From NCBI GenBank assembly GCA_028533045.1, contig JAQQAP010000036.1:1-64000 (forward strand): DNA of 64,000 nt, read 5' to 3'. The position numbers were made by a program, and so were the translations under genes. The number at the start of each line of letters is the position of its first letter. Position 1 is the first letter of the stretch. The notes below the pieces were generated by a model. It was not told the origin of the DNA. It saw only the letters and a program-made list of their open reading frames with translations, and did no database searches. The DNA is from Spirochaetales bacterium. GTDB lineage: Bacteria; Spirochaetota; Spirochaetia; DSM-2461. Below are positions 60,909-64,000 of this stretch, one piece after another.

Positions 60909-61418
60909 TTAAGAAGAATATCCCTCCTTTGGGGATTTTAGGTGATTCACGATGGCCCGGGAGAGTTGCTCCGGACTATCATCTATGGACAAAATTAAGC
61001 CGTAATCCGGTTCCTCAAGAGCATCAAACTGACTTTTTAACATGTCCGACTTAAAATAGTGGCCCTTCCGGGAGGCCATCCGTTCCCGAATCGTCTCATA
61101 ACTACCTTTTAAATAGACCCATTCAATCGGCTTGCCCAATCCCTCGCCCAGGAATTGACGGTACGATTCCTTCAAAGCGGAACAGGTAAAAACGGCCGAC
61201 TCCCCTCTACGTTGAAACGCAGCTATTTTTTGCCGGATCGCCTCAAGCCAGGGCCAGCGATCTTCGTCAGTCAGAGGAGTGCCTCCGCTCATTTTGCGAA
61301 GGTTTTCCTCGGGATGAAAGCTGTCCGCCTCCAGATAGGGCCATCCCAGGGCCTGAGCCGTCAACTCACCCACCGTTGTCTTTCCGCATCCGCTCACACC
61401 CATAATCAGGATCACCAT
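60909..61418 (-). CDS. gntK: Gluconokinase
   Basis: A 169-residue cytoplasmic P-loop kinase that phosphorylates gluconate to 6-phosphogluconate. The Walker A motif is GVSGCGKTT (residues 7-15), DSFHPEENLRKMSGGTPLTDEDRWPWL is the family signature, and CSALKESYR and RKGHYFKSDMLKSQF are conserved. GGAGGAGG precedes the ATG. It lies downstream of no other gluconate gene in the window, although the SMP-30-like propeller could in principle produce gluconate. Confidence 0.92.
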   Translation of the reverse strand: MVILIMGVSGCGKTTVGELTAQALGWPYLEADSFHPEENLRKMSGGTPLTDEDRWPWLEAIRQKIAAFQRRGESAVFTCSALKESYRQFLGEGLGKPIEWVYLKGSYETIRERMASRKGHYFKSDMLKSQFDALEEPDYGLILSIDDSPEQLSRAIVNHLKSPKEGYSS

Positions 61419-61489
61419 AACCGTCCTCCTCCGGCCCTAAAGGGTATAACAGCTTTCCCGGCCTGTCAATTTCATACTATAATCGGGCC

Positions 61490-62989
61490 ATGGTACTTTT
61501 GAACCCTCCCGCCGTCCGTAACTGTGAACCTCCCGTGGGTCTGAGCCGCATAGCCGGAGCCCTTCGTGCCGCCGGTGAACCGGTTAAGCTGATTGACGGC
61601 GCCCGGGACGCTCTGGACTGGCTCTCGGAGCAGGAAGGAACCGACAAAGAAGACAGGCAGGCCCGACGGGTCTACCGCTCCCGGAACCACATTCGAGAAA
61701 CCCTCCAGTCCCCTCGGGGATACGACTCCTTTGACCGCTACGTCAAAACCGTCTCCGACTACACTCTCCTCCTTAACAGCCCTCTCCCCAAAGAGATCCG
61801 TCTCACCCCCGCCGACTACCGCCACAGCCAACTCTCCCCGCTCCGCAGCGAAGATATAGGCCGGGCCCAGGACAATCCGGAAAGCAACCCTTTTTACCCC
61901 TGGTTTTCTTCTGTCCTGAAAGATCTACTGGGAGGAGAAGAGACCCGGCTGGGAATCTCCTTGAATTACCTAAGCCAGGTTTTAACGACGGCGGCCCTCA
62001 TAGGCTTTATACAAAGGGAGTTCCCCGCAACTCGGATTCTTTTGGGAGGAGGGCTAATCTCCTCCTGGGCCCGCCGCCCGGGCCTGGAAAAGCTCCCCTT
62101 CAAGGCGGACCTCATCCATCCCGGACGGGGAGAAGAGGCGGCGGTCCGCTTCTGTGACCGGAAGTGGGCGGGAGAAGGTACGCCCTGGTTCGGAGATCTC
62201 TACGATAACCCTTACATGGCCCCCGGTCCCATTCTCCCCTACTCCGTCGCAGACAGCTGTTCCTGGAAACGCTGCTCCTTCTGTGCCGAGCGCTGGGAAA
62301 ACTACCCCTACCGGGAACAGGAAGCGCCAATAGCCGCCCGCCAACTGGCCGCTCTCACCGCAGAGCACAGCCCCGCCCTTATCCACCTGAGCGACAGTGA
62401 AATCAGCTCAGCCTTCATGACAGAGTTAATAAAAACCCCGCCCGGCGCCCCCTGGTACAGCTTCAGCCGATTTACCAAGGAGATGACCGACCTGTCCTAC
62501 TGCCGCCGACTGGCCCAAAGCGGTTGCCGAATGCTTTGCCTGGGATTGGAATCGGGGGACCAGGAGGTACTGAACCGTCTGAACAAGGGAATACGGCTGG
62601 ATTGGGTCTCTGTCATTCTTAAAAACCTGAAGGAAGCGGGAATAGGGACCTTCGTTTATCTTCTTTTTGGCACACCTGCGGAAAACCGGGACGCCGCTCT
62701 CCGAACCCGGGATTTTGCCCTGGAACACCGAGCTTACATGAACTACCTGAATCTGGCCGTCTTTACCATGCCCCGAATCAGCGGAGAGGCGGAAAGCCTG
62801 GAAAAGACCGACTTTTACGAAGGGGATCTCTCCCTGGCCACCGATTTCGTCCACCCCGGCGGCTGGTCCCGCAGCGAAGTACGGCGATTTCTTGATAAGG
62901 AGTTTAGGGGAGTGCCCGAACTGCGGGAGATTTTAAAGAGAACCCCGCCGGTTTATACGGCGAATCACGCCTCTTTTATAAAGAAATAA
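61490..62989 (+). CDS. Radical SAM protein with B12-binding-like N-terminal domain
   Basis: A 499-residue protein. The N-terminal half (about 1-230) resembles a cobalamin-binding Rossmann domain (NPPAVRNCEPPVGLSRIAGALRAAG; LLGGGLISS). The radical SAM core (about 250-450) carries CSWKRCSFC, a CX4CX2C variant also seen in B12-dependent members, and GLESGDQEVLNRLNKGI. No classical DxHxxG base-off motif was found. Substrate unknown. The gene is divergent from gluconokinase and stands alone. Confidence 0.78.
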   Translation: MVLLNPPAVRNCEPPVGLSRIAGALRAAGEPVKLIDGARDALDWLSEQEGTDKEDRQARRVYRSRNHIRETLQSPRGYDSFDRYVKTVSDYTLLLNSPLPKEIRLTPADYRHSQLSPLRSEDIGRAQDNPESNPFYPWFSSVLKDLLGGEETRLGISLNYLSQVLTTAALIGFIQREFPATRILLGGGLISSWARRPGLEKLPFKADLIHPGRGEEAAVRFCDRKWAGEGTPWFGDLYDNPYMAPGPILPYSVADSCSWKRCSFCAERWENYPYREQEAPIAARQLAALTAEHSPALIHLSDSEISSAFMTELIKTPPGAPWYSFSRFTKEMTDLSYCRRLAQSGCRMLCLGLESGDQEVLNRLNKGIRLDWVSVILKNLKEAGIGTFVYLLFGTPAENRDAALRTRDFALEHRAYMNYLNLAVFTMPRISGEAESLEKTDFYEGDLSLATDFVHPGGWSRSEVRRFLDKEFRGVPELREILKRTPPVYTANHASFIKK

Positions 62990-63060
62990 GAGAAAAGGCT
63001 AGTCATAAATAAGATTTACGCTATAATAGTCACATATTAGACACATAAAGGACAAAATAA

Positions 63061-63462
63061 ATGATCAAAAAATTATTTCTCACTTTGACAATGATTTCGG
63101 CGCTTCTCTTTTTCGCAGGCTGCGATGACGGTTCAAGCGATTCTTCCAGCGGTGTATCCCTAAGCCCCCCTAGCTGGATACAGGGTTCCTGGGAAGGAAC
63201 CGACAGCTACGGTGATACCTACACCTATACTTTTACCAGCAATAGCGTTTCATGGGATGGTGATGACCTTGCAAACATAGCCACAACATACGAAGTTAGT
63301 TTCACAGATAGTACAGGAACGACAACCGATGGATACAATACCTATTCTATATCAGGAACAGATTCATATGGGACTTACACCGAAGTTTATACAGAAACCA
63401 GTGATAGCAATATTATTACCTGTTTCAATGAAGATGAAACATTTGACCTAAACAAGCAATAA
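63061..63462 (+). CDS. Small lipoprotein, first of a tandem pair
   Basis: A 133-residue protein. The signal peptide ends in FAGC (Cys21), followed by a Ser/Asp tether (CDDGSSDSSSG) and a Ser/Thr/Tyr-rich domain beginning PSWIQGSWEGTDSYG, which resembles the start of lipocalin-like folds. Its paralogue starts at 63726. A 9 bp stem-loop (63470-63491) without a T tract follows the stop. Confidence 0.75.
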   Translation: MIKKLFLTLTMISALLFFAGCDDGSSDSSSGVSLSPPSWIQGSWEGTDSYGDTYTYTFTSNSVSWDGDDLANIATTYEVSFTDSTGTTTDGYNTYSISGTDSYGTYTEVYTETSDSNIITCFNEDETFDLNKQ

Positions 63463-63469
63463 TTCCCCT

Positions 63470-63491
63470 CCCGGGGCCATCCGGCCCCGGG
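63470..63491. repeat. GC stem-loop after the first lipoprotein gene
   Basis: CCCGGGGCC (63470-63478) pairs with GGCCCCGGG (63483-63491), loop ATCC. No T tract follows, so termination is uncertain. The following 230 bases to 63725 are AT-rich with no gene seen; an AAGGAGA ribosome binding site lies at 63714-63720. Confidence 0.5.
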
Positions 63492-63725
63492 AATCAATGA
63501 CACAACATGAAGAAAGAAAGTTTTTAAACTCTAAACACTCTCGACCGCTTCACAAATACAATATATTAAATACACCATTGCGACTTGCCTCCTCCACAAG
63601 AAATCAAATCAATAAAAAAAAAAGCGACCTTTTCAATAAAAATAGAAATATTTAATAGTTTTTAAAACAAAACGAAGGTATATTAGTTTCAATTCCAACA
63701 TAAATCATTTACAAAGGAGATAAAA

Positions 63726-64000
63726 ATGATTAAGAAATTTATGTTACCTCTGCTTATGGCTATGGCCATGATGTTTTTCGTAGGCTGTGACGATGGTTCC
63801 AGTGATTCTTCCAGTAGTTCTGCTCTGAGTACCCCTAGTTGGATTCAGGGAACTTGGGAAGCATCCAGCTATTATGAATGGGAATTTACAAGTGGAAATG
63901 CAATACTCTACATGAGTTCAACTGAATATATCAATATTCAAGACTTAGCTGATTATGGTTACACCGTTTCAGATACGACTGGGGACTACGAATACAATTT
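63726..64000 (+). CDS. Small lipoprotein, second of a tandem pair (cut by window end)
   Basis: Open from ATG 63726 to the window end with no stop (91 codons). The product starts with a signal peptide ending in FVGC and the same CDDGSSDSSS tether and SWIQGTWE motif as the preceding gene, so the two are paralogues by tandem duplication. The sequence diverges after about residue 48. AAAGGAGA precedes the ATG. The C terminus is outside the window. Confidence 0.75.
   Translation, partial: MIKKFMLPLLMAMAMMFFVGCDDGSSDSSSSSALSTPSWIQGTWEASSYYEWEFTSGNAILYMSSTEYINIQDLADYGYTVSDTTGDYEYN

Overview
The window looks like a chromosomal stretch from a diderm, signalling-rich spirochaete (Spirochaetota, probably Spirochaetaceae). 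This is inferred from gene content: PTS sugar uptake, many outer-membrane beta-barrels and lipoproteins, an OmpA-like protein, very large PAS/GGDEF/EAL/histidine-kinase proteins, and GC-rich palindromic intergenic elements. No rRNA or tRNA gene was recognised, so the taxonomic call is only moderately certain.

Layout. 1-536: tandem copies of a roughly 215 bp unit that reads as a small non-coding RNA gene with its own promoter, a 13 bp closing helix, several GGA motifs and an intrinsic terminator. 537-1431: a LytTR regulator and its DUF3021 membrane partner. 1479-6735 (minus): a GGDEF protein, a decayed amidohydrolase fragment, a two-module beta-helix surface protein and a membrane-anchored AraC regulator. 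6992-16180: a hexitol (mannitol-type) phosphotransferase region, mtlA, EIIA, MDR oxidoreductase, HPr and EI on the plus strand, then mtlD (minus), mtlR (plus) and a DUF2721 protein. A 22 bp-period repeat array follows at 16186-16307. 16360-20929: envelope proteins.

20555-33493 holds the most distinctive locus, a probable exopolysaccharide system. A seven-gene minus-strand run (GH16-like protein, STAS antagonist, PAS-SpoIIE phosphatase-HATPase, a degenerate MBL-GGDEF-receiver protein, HEAT-GT2 synthase, TIM-barrel glycoside hydrolase, small membrane protein) is divergent from a polysaccharide deacetylase fused to an outer-membrane barrel. Synthesis, trimming, deacetylation and export would sit under partner-switching control.

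33542-50840: ilvD, then a dense signalling island with two GGDEF-EAL proteins, one apparently active diguanylate cyclase, three large histidine kinases, a free-standing MshEN-type domain, an HAD-type 5'-nucleotidase and a J-domain protein. 50985-57729: a DUF364 protein, a Rex-like redox repressor next to a serA-type dehydrogenase, an SMP-30-like lipoprotein, an AraC regulator, a parvulin isomerase and a five-repeat DUF898 protein. 57830-64000: a BvgS-like sensor kinase, an outer-membrane protein, gluconokinase, a B12-type radical SAM protein and two tandem paralogous lipoproteins, the second cut by the window end.
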